A stretch of DNA of 14,580 bases from DATGQT01 sp033720695. Lineage in GTDB: Bacteria; Bacteroidota; Rhodothermia; Rhodothermales; Rubricoccaceae. Under the pieces are notes generated by a model, which had not been told where the DNA came from, searched no databases, and saw only the letters and a program-made list of their open reading frames with translations. Both the position numbers and the translations under genes were made by a program. How positions within the stretch are numbered: position 1 is the first letter of the stretch; the number at the start of each line of letters is the position of its first letter. Shown in pieces: positions 6,983 to 14,580 of the stretch. The DNA lies in the NCBI GenBank assembly GCA_033720695.1, contig JAWWCA010000079.1:1-14580 (forward strand), read 5' to 3'.

Positions 6983-7537
6983 ATGCGCATCATCGGCGGC
7001 CGGTTCAGGGGGCGGGCGCTCCAGGCCCCGAAGGGAGGCGAGACGCGGCCGACGACGGACCGCGTGCGCGAGGCGCTCTTCAACCTCCTCGCCGCGCGCC
7101 GCGCCCTCGACGGGGCCCGCGTGCTCGACCTCTTCGCCGGCACGGGCGCCCTCGCGCTGGAGGCGATCAGCCGGGGGGCCGCGGCCGCCACCCTCGTGGA
7201 GCAGCACGGACCCACGCTCCGCCTCGCCCGCCGCAACGCGGCCGCCCTCGGCGCCGAGGGCGCCTGCCGGTTCCTCCGCGACGACGCCGTCGCGGTCCTA
7301 CGACGCCCGCCCACGACGCCCTTCGACCTCGTCTTCGCCGACCCCCCCTACGCACTCGGCGCGCTCCCCGACCTCCCCGACCTCGCCCGTCCGCACCTCG
7401 CCGACGGCGGCCTCCTCGCCCTCGAACACGACGCCCGCCACGATTTCGCCGAGCACCCCGCCCTCGTCGTGTCCCGGTCCTACGGGCGCACCGTGGTCTC
7501 TATTTTCGGGGGCGACCCCGGCGCCCCTGCGCCCTGA
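6983..7537 (+). CDS. rsmD: 16S rRNA (guanine(966)-N(2))-methyltransferase RsmD
   Basis: RsmD transfers a methyl group from S-adenosylmethionine to N2 of G966 in 16S rRNA during 30S assembly. The N-terminal signature MRIIGGRFRGRAL and RPTTDRVREALFN (22-34) are typical. The SAM-binding motif I is VLDLFAGTG (47-55), followed by LEAISRGA. The catalytic DPPY is at 120-123 (FADPPYALG). The length of 184 residues is close to the E. coli enzyme (about 198). I chose the ATG at 6983 because upstream residues in the frame have no family similarity and the protein begins exactly where RsmD proteins do. It lies between the DUF3822-like gene and coaD, in a plus-strand run with gaps of 47 and 28 bp that is probably one transcript. 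Confidence 0.93.
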   Translation: MRIIGGRFRGRALQAPKGGETRPTTDRVREALFNLLAARRALDGARVLDLFAGTGALALEAISRGAAAATLVEQHGPTLRLARRNAAALGAEGACRFLRDDAVAVLRRPPTTPFDLVFADPPYALGALPDLPDLARPHLADGGLLALEHDARHDFAEHPALVVSRSYGRTVVSIFGGDPGAPAP

Positions 7538-7565
7538 CCCGCCGCCTCGCCCCTCCGGCCCGCCG

Positions 7566-8054
7566 ATGACGCTCGCCCTCTACCCCGGCACCTTCGACCC
7601 CATCACGCTCGGCCACCTCGACGTGCTGGAGCGCGCGCTCACCCTCTTCGACCGCATCGAGGTGACGGTGGCGGTGAACGTGGCGAAGCGCACGCTCTTC
7701 TCGCTGGAGGAGCGGGAGGCGCTCATCGAGGCCAGCGTGGCCGAGGTGGAGGGGCACGAGCGCGTCGTGGTCTCCTCGTTCGAAGGGCTGCTCGTGGACC
7801 ACGCCCAGGCGCGCGGTGCCGTCGCCCTCATCCGCGGCCTCCGCCAGGTGACCGACTTCGACTACGAGTTTCGGATGGCCCTCGCCAACCGCCGCCTCGC
7901 GCCCGAGGTCCAGACCGTCTTCCTCATGCCCAGCGAGGCGCACACGTTCCTCTCCGCGAGCATCGTCCGCGAGATCCACCGGTGGGGCGGCGACACGTCG
8001 TCGTTCGTGCCGGGGCCGGTGCAGCGGGCGCTGGAGGCGAGGCCCGCGTCATAG
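7566..8054 (+). CDS. coaD: Phosphopantetheine adenylyltransferase CoaD
   Basis: CoaD adenylates 4'-phosphopantetheine with ATP to give dephospho-CoA, the fourth step from pantothenate in CoA synthesis. The nucleotidyltransferase motif is YPGTFDPITLGHLD (6-19), including TLGH. RGLRQVTDFDYE (90-101) is the family segment, and LSASIVREI (129-137) is the C-terminal ISSTxVRE-like ATP-binding motif. The length of 162 residues equals the family norm (about 160). The rsmD-coaD pair is widespread in bacteria. The TAG stop (8052-8054) overlaps the 3' end of the opposite-strand DUF5683 gene, so no terminator separates the convergent genes. Confidence 0.96.
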   Translation: MTLALYPGTFDPITLGHLDVLERALTLFDRIEVTVAVNVAKRTLFSLEEREALIEASVAEVEGHERVVVSSFEGLLVDHAQARGAVALIRGLRQVTDFDYEFRMALANRRLAPEVQTVFLMPSEAHTFLSASIVREIHRWGGDTSSFVPGPVQRALEARPAS

Positions 8055-8657
8055 CCCGATCACGACGAGGGCGGCCGGGCCGTCGGCCGTGGGGATGACG
8101 TGGAGCCCGAGGTCCTCGCTCACGTCGAAGCCGGCGAGGTGGGCGGCCACGAAGGCGTCGAGGACCTGGAGCGCGTAGACGGCGGCGGTGCCGAGGACGG
8201 CGAGGTCCCGGTTGCGCCGGAAGGCGTCGCGCTGCTGCCGCGCGGCCGAGAAGGTGGGCATTCCCGCCGTCTGCCAGTCCGGCTCGTCGGATTCGAACCC
8301 CATGCACTCCGGCCGGTCGGGGGTGTCGAGGCACCCGGCGTAGCGGGCGGCGCCCCGGTAGAGCCGGTACCGGCCGTGGAGGTAGACCGCGAGCCCGCCG
8401 GACCCGACGAGGGCGCCGACCACGAACGGGGCCTTCACCGGCTGGCCCACGTAGACCTGCCCCCAGCCCGGGAGGACCAGCGCCCGCCGCAGCGCCCCGG
8501 TGGGGGCCGGGAGCGCGGCCGAGTCGGCGGCCGTCGGGACGTTGAGGCGGAGGGTGTCCGGCTCCTGCGCCTGCGCGGGGGGGGCAAGGAAGAGCGCCGC
8601 CAGCGCACCGAGGAGGAGGACGTTCATGGCTGCACGTGCTCGCCGGAGCGGCATCAT
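8049..8657 (-). CDS. DUF5683 domain membrane protein, 202 aa
   Basis: The chosen start gives MMPLRRARAAMNVLLLGALAALFLAPPAQA, a signal peptide with a basic n-region and a likely cleavage after AQA (about residue 30). The body carries the DUF5683 hallmarks LVLPGWGQVYVGQPVKAP (about 55-72) and LQVLDAFVAAHLAGFDVSEDL near the C-terminus, with hydrophobic helices after each. The start at 8657 is preferred because its ATG overlaps the TGA of the upstream gene (ATGA, 8657-8654), suggesting translational coupling; 8654 or 8627 are alternatives. In Bacteroidota a DUF5683 gene commonly follows parA-parB; here one extra gene intervenes. The function of the family is unknown; it is an exported or membrane protein. 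Confidence 0.82.
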   Translation of the reverse strand: MMPLRRARAAMNVLLLGALAALFLAPPAQAQEPDTLRLNVPTAADSAALPAPTGALRRALVLPGWGQVYVGQPVKAPFVVGALVGSGGLAVYLHGRYRLYRGAARYAGCLDTPDRPECMGFESDEPDWQTAGMPTFSAARQQRDAFRRNRDLAVLGTAAVYALQVLDAFVAAHLAGFDVSEDLGLHVIPTADGPAALVVIGL

Positions 8658-9181
8658 CGGACGACGAACCAGTCTACTCCTACCTCTCCACCATGAACCC
8701 GCGTGCATTCCAGCAAGGCGTTGCGCCGTAGGAGGTCGATGGTGAGCGCATAGCCGACGAAATCAGGGCGGTCGGAGGAGAAAGCGCGGAGCCAGTCCAC
8801 ATCGTAGGGGTGGACGCCCTGCTTGTTGAGTTTCCACTCCATGATGACCGCGGGGTGCGCGCTCGGCCGGCCATCCCGCCAGCACGTCGTTCGAGGTTCG
8901 GGCCAGATCAGCAGGTCCTTCGCGACGGCGCGCTTCGGCGCGCGCATTCCCCGGCTCAACGCCTTCTGACCCTCTGGAGCGATCTGGGGAACGGGCGTGT
9001 CCAGCGCGATTTGGGCTGGGTCGTGGAGGAAGTGGCCCGGACGGCACCGGGGAACGAGATGGCCGAAGGCGTAGAGGCTCTTGGCCTCGTGCTCGCGTCG
9101 CCCGGACCAATGCGTCGAACAGAGATACCCCGCAAAGTCGGTCAGCGACGCCCGGATCAGTTCGTCGACCTGTGCGATCAT
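8654..9181 (-). CDS. Small PD-(D/E)XK nuclease-like protein, 175 aa
   Basis: I do not recognise a named family. The sequence has KDLLIWPEP (88-96), then 17 residues later a strand AVIMEWKLNKQG (111-122). The D89...E115-W-K117 pattern, with a hydrophobic strand around each part, is the core of PD-(D/E)XK nucleases. An N-terminal helix with ELIRASLTDFAGYL and another Glu is compatible with that fold. The C-terminal LECTRVHGGEVGVDWFVV looks like the closing strands. It starts 40 bp after the parB stop and ends in an ATGA overlap with the DUF5683 gene. G+C in the lines I counted is about 63-68%, against about 77% in a parB line, and the gene breaks a conserved order, so it may be acquired. Alternative: a lineage-specific protein with no nuclease activity. 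Confidence 0.6.
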   Translation of the reverse strand: MIAQVDELIRASLTDFAGYLCSTHWSGRREHEAKSLYAFGHLVPRCRPGHFLHDPAQIALDTPVPQIAPEGQKALSRGMRAPKRAVAKDLLIWPEPRTTCWRDGRPSAHPAVIMEWKLNKQGVHPYDVDWLRAFSSDRPDFVGYALTIDLLRRNALLECTRVHGGEVGVDWFVVR

Positions 9182-9221
9182 CCGGGTGCGGCCGTTTCGG
9201 AGCGAGCGGGGGTAGTGTGCC

Positions 9222-10187
9222 TCAGTACCCCGCCATCAGCTCGACGACCCGCTCCAGGTCCTCGAGCGAGAAGTAGGCGATCTCGATGGTCCCGCCCTCC
9301 TCGCCGGACCGGTGCTGGATCTGGACGCGGGTGCCGAGGTGCTCGCGCAGCCGCCCCTCCATCCCCTCGATCTCGAGGCGGTCGCGGGGGGTGAGCGCGG
9401 TGGGGCGGGGCTCCGCCGCCGGCGCGGGTTGGCGGGGCGCCGTCGGCCGCTCCTTGCGCTCGCGGACGAGCCGCTCGACGGCGCGCACCGAGAGCCCCTT
9501 GTCGACGACCTGGCGGTGGAGCTGGAGCTGCGCCGGCTCGTCCTCCACGGAGACGAGGGCGCGGGCGTGGCCGGCCGTGATGGAGCCGTCGCGGAGCGAG
9601 GCCTGGATGCGGGCCGGCAGCCGGAGCAGGCGGAGCGCGTTCGTCACCGTCGTCCGGTTCTTCCCCACCTTCTCGGCCACCTCCTCCTGCGTCAGCCCGA
9701 CCTCCTCGATGAGGCGCTGGTAGCCGAGCGCGACCTCGATCGGGTTGAGGTCCTCGCGCTGGACGTTCTCGACGAGCGCCATCTCCAGCATCGTCTCGGT
9801 GTCGGCCTCGCGTACGAAGGCGGGCACCTTCTTGAGGCCGGCGCGGCGGGCCGCCCGGAGGCGGCGCTCCCCCGAGATCAGCTCGAACCGGCCGTTGCCG
9901 AGGGCGCGGACGGTGAGCGGCTGGATGATGCCGAGCTGGCGGATCGACGCGGCGAGCTCGTCGAGCGCGTCGTCGGAGAAGTCCTTCCGCGGCTGGTACG
10001 GGTTGGGCCGGACGGCGTCGACCTCGACGTCGGCCACGCGGCCGGCGAGGCGGAGGCGGTCCTCGAAGTTGTAGAGCCGCGAGCGCGGCGCCTCGACGGC
10101 GTCGTCGCCCTCCTCGGAGGGCGTGTGTGGCGGCATCTGGGGGAGCAGGGCGCTGAGGCCCTTGCCGAGGGCGGCTTTCTTGCTCAT
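9222..10187 (-). CDS. parB: Chromosome partitioning protein ParB (Spo0J)
   Basis: ParB binds parS sites, spreads as a CTP-dependent clamp and recruits ParA and SMC for origin segregation. Visible in order are the ParA-stimulating N-terminal motif LGKGLSALL (7-15), the ParB/CTPase domain with NPYQPRKDF (62-70) and GERRLRAA (106-113), ENVQREDLNPIE (140-151), a helix-turn-helix LTQEEVAEKVGKNRTTVTNA (165-184), a Pro-rich linker (about 247-265) and a C-terminal dimerisation domain (about 265-321). The length of 321 is usual. The ATG at 10187 starts MSKKAALGKG, as in most ParB proteins. It follows parA after 31 bp in the same operon. No parS-like GTTNCACGTGNAAC was seen in the window. Confidence 0.96.
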   Translation of the reverse strand: MSKKAALGKGLSALLPQMPPHTPSEEGDDAVEAPRSRLYNFEDRLRLAGRVADVEVDAVRPNPYQPRKDFSDDALDELAASIRQLGIIQPLTVRALGNGRFELISGERRLRAARRAGLKKVPAFVREADTETMLEMALVENVQREDLNPIEVALGYQRLIEEVGLTQEEVAEKVGKNRTTVTNALRLLRLPARIQASLRDGSITAGHARALVSVEDEPAQLQLHRQVVDKGLSVRAVERLVRERKERPTAPRQPAPAAEPRPTALTPRDRLEIEGMEGRLREHLGTRVQIQHRSGEEGGTIEIAYFSLEDLERVVELMAGY

Positions 10188-10218
10188 GGAGGCGTCGGGG
10201 CCGGGGGGCGCGGAGCGG

Positions 10219-11373
<1,155 letters not shown>

Positions 11374-11467
11374 GGGGATGCTGCTGCTGCGCCGGGGGAC
11401 GCGGGCGGCCGGGCGCCGATGCAGGCGTGCGAGAGGGGGCGCCGGGCCGGCCGAAGACACTCTCGCG

Positions 11468-11496
11468 AATATAGACCTCCGCCCCCGAGGGCGCAA
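11468..11496 (-). promoter_or_regulatory. Sigma70-type promoter of the parA-parB operon
   Basis: On the minus strand TTGCGC (11491-11496) is followed after 17 bp by TATATT (11468-11473). The A+T-rich hexamer stands out in G+C-rich surroundings. The predicted start near 11461 leaves a leader of about 85 nt before the parA ATG at 11373. The element lies between parA and the divergent gene at 11622, whose own promoter I cannot place (a TATAGA at 11470-11475 overlaps and has no clear -35). Confidence 0.6.
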
Positions 11497-11621
11497 CGCG
11501 CCGACCCCGGTCCGCAGCGCCGCAGACGAGGGCCGGCGGGCCGCCGAGGCGGAACCGTCCCGGGGGCGCCGCCGTCCCCTCGGCCCCACCGCTCCTCCCC
11601 CCGATCCGACCCCCGCCTCCG

Positions 11622-11855
11622 ATGGCCGACACCCCTGACCTCTCCGTCACCGAAGCCGAGAACATCCGCTCCGTCACCAAGATCAAAGGCGGCCTCCGCG
11701 CCCTCATCTCCCACCTCCGCGACGACGTCAAGGAGATGAAGGACCCCAAGGCCAAGGCGCTGTTCGAGACGACGGCCGAGGCGCTGGGCGGGCTGCTCCA
11801 GGCGTTCGAGGACTACGAGCGTGGCGACGAGGCGGCGTGGCAGGACGAGGGGTAG
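11622..11855 (+). CDS. Small helical acidic protein, 77 aa, unknown function
   Basis: The protein is soluble, acidic and predicted to be almost wholly alpha-helical, with heptad-like spacing in IKGGLRALISHLRDDVKEMK (21-40) and ALFETTAEALGGLLQAFEDY (46-65). The first part, VTEAENIRSVTKIKGGLRA, is less charged. No catalytic motif, Cys or membrane segment is present. Reading is secure because the codon bias (G or C at third positions) matches neighbouring genes and the ATG is at the expected place. It is divergent from parA and 42 bp before the amylase-family gene. I do not recognise the family; a small adaptor or partner protein is a guess. Confidence 0.65.
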   Translation: MADTPDLSVTEAENIRSVTKIKGGLRALISHLRDDVKEMKDPKAKALFETTAEALGGLLQAFEDYERGDEAAWQDEG

Positions 11856-11897
11856 GGCCGGCCTCCCGCTCGCTCCGCGCCTGCACCCGTGCACCGC

Positions 11898-13262
11898 ATG
11901 CCGAAGCTTCCGTCCGCAGGGCGCCTCCTGCTCCTCGCCCTCGTCGCGGTCCTCGCCGCCTGCGCCCCCCCCGCGCCCTCGACGGTGCCGGAGACGGCGC
12001 TGTCCGCTGCCCCCGCGCGCGCCGCGTGGGTGGACGACGCCGTGCTCTACGAGGTGTTCGTCCGCAGCGCCACGCCCGAGGGCACCTTCCGCGCCCTCAT
12101 CCCGCGCCTCGACAGCCTCCAGGCGATGGGCGTCACCACGCTCTGGCTCATGCCCATCCACCCCGTCGGCGAGGCCCGGCGGAAGGGCCGCCTCGGCTCC
12201 CCCTACTCCGTCCGCGACTACCGCGCCGTCGACCCCGCCTTCGGCACGCTCGACGACTTCCGCGCCCTCGTCGACGCCGTCCACGCCCGCGGCATGACCC
12301 TCATCCTCGACTGGGTCGCCAACCACACCGCCTTCGACCACGCCTGGGTCACGGCCCACCCCGAGTGGTACACCCAGGACGCCGACGGCACGATCGTCCA
12401 TCCCGAGGGCACCGACTGGACCGACGTGGCCGACCTCGACTTCTCCGAGCCCGCCCTCCGCGACGCGATGATCGCCGAGATGCGGTACTGGGTCGAGGCG
12501 TTCGGCGTCGACGGCTACCGCGCCGACGTGGCCGGCCTCGTGCCGCAGGACTTCTGGGCTGAGGCCATCGCCACGCTCCGGGAGGTCCGCCCCGTCCTGA
12601 TGCTGGCCGAGGGCAACGACGCCTGGCTCTACGAGGTCGGCTTCGACCTCACCTACGCCTGGAACACGTACCGCGCGCTCCTCGACATCTGGGAGGGCGC
12701 GCCGCCCGACGCCCTCTACGAGACGGTGGCTGAGGAGGACGAGCGCTTCCCGCCCGGCGCGCTCCGCCTCCGCTTCATCACCAACCACGACGAGACCTCG
12801 TGGGACGACGCGGCCGTGGTGAAGTACGGCGGCGTCGAGGGCACGCAGGCGGCGATGGTCGTGGCGGCGACGCTGCCGGGCGTGCCGCTCCTCTACAACG
12901 GGCAGGAGGTGGCCGCGCCGCAGCGGATGAACCTGTTCGAGGACGAGAAGATCGACTGGAGCCTGAACCCGCAGCTCCGCGGCTTCTACGCGACACTCCT
13001 CCAGCTCTCGCGCGAGAGCCGCGCCCTCCGCGAGGGCCTCTTCGCACCCCTCGCCCTCGGCCCCGACGTGATCGCCTACACCCGGCGCCACGGCGACGAG
13101 CGCGTCGCGGTCGTGGTCAACCCCCGCACGGAGCCGCAGCCGGTGGCCCTGCCCGAGGGCGCCCTCGCCCCGGCGATGCGGGACGTGTTCACGGGCGAGG
13201 CGCCGGCCGCTTCCTTCACGCTTCCGCCCCACGGCTTCCGCGTCTACCGCGCGGGGGGGTGA
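11898..13262 (+). CDS. GH13 alpha-amylase-family lipoprotein, 454 aa
   Basis: The protein hydrolyses or transglycosylates alpha-glucans; it is anchored by a lipid, so it acts outside the inner membrane. The signal peptide ends in a lipobox LAAC with Cys at residue 22. A TIM barrel follows with the four GH13 regions: DWVANH (138-143), GYRADVAG with nucleophile Asp210, LAEGND with acid/base Glu238, and FITNHDE with His297/Asp298. The C-terminal 80 residues look like the small GH13 beta-domain. The length of 454 is short for multi-domain amylases. The ATG at 11898 is preferred to a GTG at 11889 because it gives MPKLPSAGRLLLLALVAVL. Substrate and exact activity (amylase, oligo-alpha-glucosidase or other) cannot be told from the motifs. 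It is 42 bp after the 77-residue gene and is followed by the helicase gene after 52 bp. Confidence 0.9.
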   Translation: MPKLPSAGRLLLLALVAVLAACAPPAPSTVPETALSAAPARAAWVDDAVLYEVFVRSATPEGTFRALIPRLDSLQAMGVTTLWLMPIHPVGEARRKGRLGSPYSVRDYRAVDPAFGTLDDFRALVDAVHARGMTLILDWVANHTAFDHAWVTAHPEWYTQDADGTIVHPEGTDWTDVADLDFSEPALRDAMIAEMRYWVEAFGVDGYRADVAGLVPQDFWAEAIATLREVRPVLMLAEGNDAWLYEVGFDLTYAWNTYRALLDIWEGAPPDALYETVAEEDERFPPGALRLRFITNHDETSWDDAAVVKYGGVEGTQAAMVVAATLPGVPLLYNGQEVAAPQRMNLFEDEKIDWSLNPQLRGFYATLLQLSRESRALREGLFAPLALGPDVIAYTRRHGDERVAVVVNPRTEPQPVALPEGALAPAMRDVFTGEAPAASFTLPPHGFRVYRAGG

Positions 13263-13314
13263 GGGGCGTGTACCTTCCGGCTCCGTCCCCGCGCCGGACA
13301 GGCCCCCGCTCAGG

Positions 13315-14580
13315 ATGACAGGCGTGGAGGGCCCGCCGGTCTCCGTCGTCCGTCTCCCCAGCCGCGCCTCCAAGGTGGCCCGCCGCTTCGTCCTCCGCCG
13401 CGACCCCGCCGGCGCCGCGCCGGCGCTCGACGGCCTGACGCTCGACTACGCCGCGGCCCTCAACCCCCAGCAGCTCGCCGCCGCGACGGCGCCCGACGGC
13501 CCCGCCCTCGTCGTGGCCGGGGCGGGCACGGGCAAGACGCGCACGCTCGTCTACCGCGTGGCCTACCTCGTCGAGCGCGGGATGCGGCCCGAGGGGATCG
13601 TCCTCCTCACGTTCACACGGCGCGCGGCCAGGAGCATGCTCACGCGCGCCGCCGCCCTCCTCGACGGCCGCTGCGAGAAGGTCCGCGGCGGCACCTTCCA
13701 CGCCTTCGGGCTCCAGGTCCTCCGCCGCCACGCCGAGCGCCTCGGGGTCGACCGCCGCTTCTCCGTCCTCGACGCCTCCGACGCCGCCGACGTCCTCGAC
13801 GTCCTCCGCACCGAGGCCGGCCTGCACCGCTCCGAGCGGCGCTTCCCCCGGAAGGCCACCCTCTACGCCATCTTCTCGGCCGCCCTCAACCGCGACCTCG
13901 ACCTCGCCGACGTCCTGGAGGAGCGCTGGCCCCAGTACCTCGTCCACCTCGACGCGCTCGGCGCCCTCCGCGACGCCTACGACGCGTTCAAGCGGGCCAA
14001 CGGGCTGATGGACTACGACGACCTCCTCGCGCGCCCCCTGGAGCTGTTCGAGCGGCACGACGACGTGCGCCGCCAGGTGGCGGGCGCGTGCCGGCACGTG
14101 CTCGTGGACGAGTACCAGGACGTCAACCGCCTCCAGGCCCGCCTCGTCGAGGCCCTCGCGAGCGTCCACGGCAACGTGATGGCCGTCGGCGACGACGCCC
14201 AGAGCATCTACCGCTTCCGCGGCGCCGACGTCGCCCACATCCTCGGCTTCCCCGACCGCTTCCCCGGCACGCGCCTCCTCAAGCTGGAGCAGAACTACCG
14301 CTCGACGCAGCCCATCCTCGACCTCGCCAACCACGTCCTCCAGCGGGCCACGGCGAAGTACGACAAGACGCTGTTCACCGAGACCGCCGACGGCGAGCTC
14401 CCCGCGCTCGTGCAGGCGCCCGACGAGAGCTGGCAGAGCCGGTTCGTGTGCCAGGTGGTCCTCGACCGGCGCGAGGCCGGCGTGCCGCTCGGGCGGATGG
14501 CCGTCCTCTTCCGCTCGGGCTGGTGCTCCTACGACCTCGAGACCGAGCTCACCCGCCGCCGCATCCCCTTCGTGAAGTAC
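13315..14580 (+). CDS. UvrD/PcrA-type SF1 DNA helicase, N-terminal 422 residues (partial)
   Basis: The reading frame is open from the ATG at 13315 to the window end with no stop, so the C-terminus lies outside. Helicase motifs appear in order: Q motif LNPQQLAAAT (49-58), Walker A AGAGTGKT (68-75), Ia LTFTRRAARSML, a GGTFHAFG segment, II VDEYQDVN (264-271), III GDDAQSIYRFRGA (292-304) and IV QNYRST (326-331). About 45 residues precede the Q motif, including LDYAAALNPQQ, which is the form seen in Bacteroidota UvrD-like helicases. Members unwind DNA 3'-5' with ATP in repair or replication restart. Which subfamily (UvrD, PcrA, Rep or another) needs the missing C-terminus. It is 52 bp downstream of the amylase-family gene. 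Confidence 0.93.
   Translation, partial: MTGVEGPPVSVVRLPSRASKVARRFVLRRDPAGAAPALDGLTLDYAAALNPQQLAAATAPDGPALVVAGAGTGKTRTLVYRVAYLVERGMRPEGIVLLTFTRRAARSMLTRAAALLDGRCEKVRGGTFHAFGLQVLRRHAERLGVDRRFSVLDASDAADVLDVLRTEAGLHRSERRFPRKATLYAIFSAALNRDLDLADVLEERWPQYLVHLDALGALRDAYDAFKRANGLMDYDDLLARPLELFERHDDVRRQVAGACRHVLVDEYQDVNRLQARLVEALASVHGNVMAVGDDAQSIYRFRGADVAHILGFPDRFPGTRLLKLEQNYRSTQPILDLANHVLQRATAKYDKTLFTETADGELPALVQAPDESWQSRFVCQVVLDRREAGVPLGRMAVLFRSGWCSYDLETELTRRRIPFVKY

Noticed and set aside
13405..13425. GCCGGCGC inverted repeat
   Set aside because: It lies inside the helicase coding region and is explained by Ala/Gly codons.
13216..14334. 372-codon minus-strand frame opposite the helicase
   Set aside because: Helicase motifs are intact on the plus strand; this is antisense.

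Overview
The window is very G+C-rich chromosomal DNA with dense, short-gapped genes. It most resembles a Rhodothermota/Bacteroidota bacterium of the Rhodothermales or Rubricoccaceae type. The evidence is gene content and order: a parA-parB block leading to a DUF5683 gene, a DUF3822-like gene before rsmD and coaD, a Bacteroidota-style PdxJ with NLNKVA in place of NIDHVA, and near-absence of Shine-Dalgarno sequences in front of starts. No database search was possible; names rest on motifs, length and gene order.

Left third (1-5172, minus strand). pdxJ (vitamin B6 synthesis) is followed by a run of envelope genes that look like minor pilins or pseudopilins. Reading right to left they are a short pilin-like protein, a PilW/GspJ-like protein ending in eleven Cys-rich repeats, a PilX-like protein with a beta-rich middle, and, after about 390 bp without a gene, the first codons of another protein that starts like the first one. 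This is the most unusual part of the window: a probable secretion or pilus-tip apparatus with a Cys-rich, recombining extension.

Middle (5294-8054, plus strand). A good sigma70-type promoter drives a membrane-anchored pseudopilin-like protein. After it come a DUF3822-like (actin/PilM-fold) protein, the 16S rRNA methyltransferase rsmD and phosphopantetheine adenylyltransferase coaD. coaD meets the next minus-strand operon tail to tail with a 6-bp overlap.

The parAB operon (11373 down to 8049, minus strand). parA carries a long proline-rich tail absent from ordinary Soj proteins. parB is canonical. Next comes a small, lower-G+C gene with a PD-(D/E)XK-nuclease-like D...ExK signature, joined by an ATGA overlap to a DUF5683 membrane protein. 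The nuclease-like gene appears to be inserted into an otherwise conserved parA-parB-DUF5683 order.

Right end (11622-14580, plus strand). A 77-residue helical protein is followed by a GH13 amylase-family lipoprotein with all catalytic residues, and then by the N-terminal 422 residues of a UvrD/PcrA-type SF1 helicase that runs off the edge. No tRNA, rRNA, CRISPR array or insertion sequence was seen.
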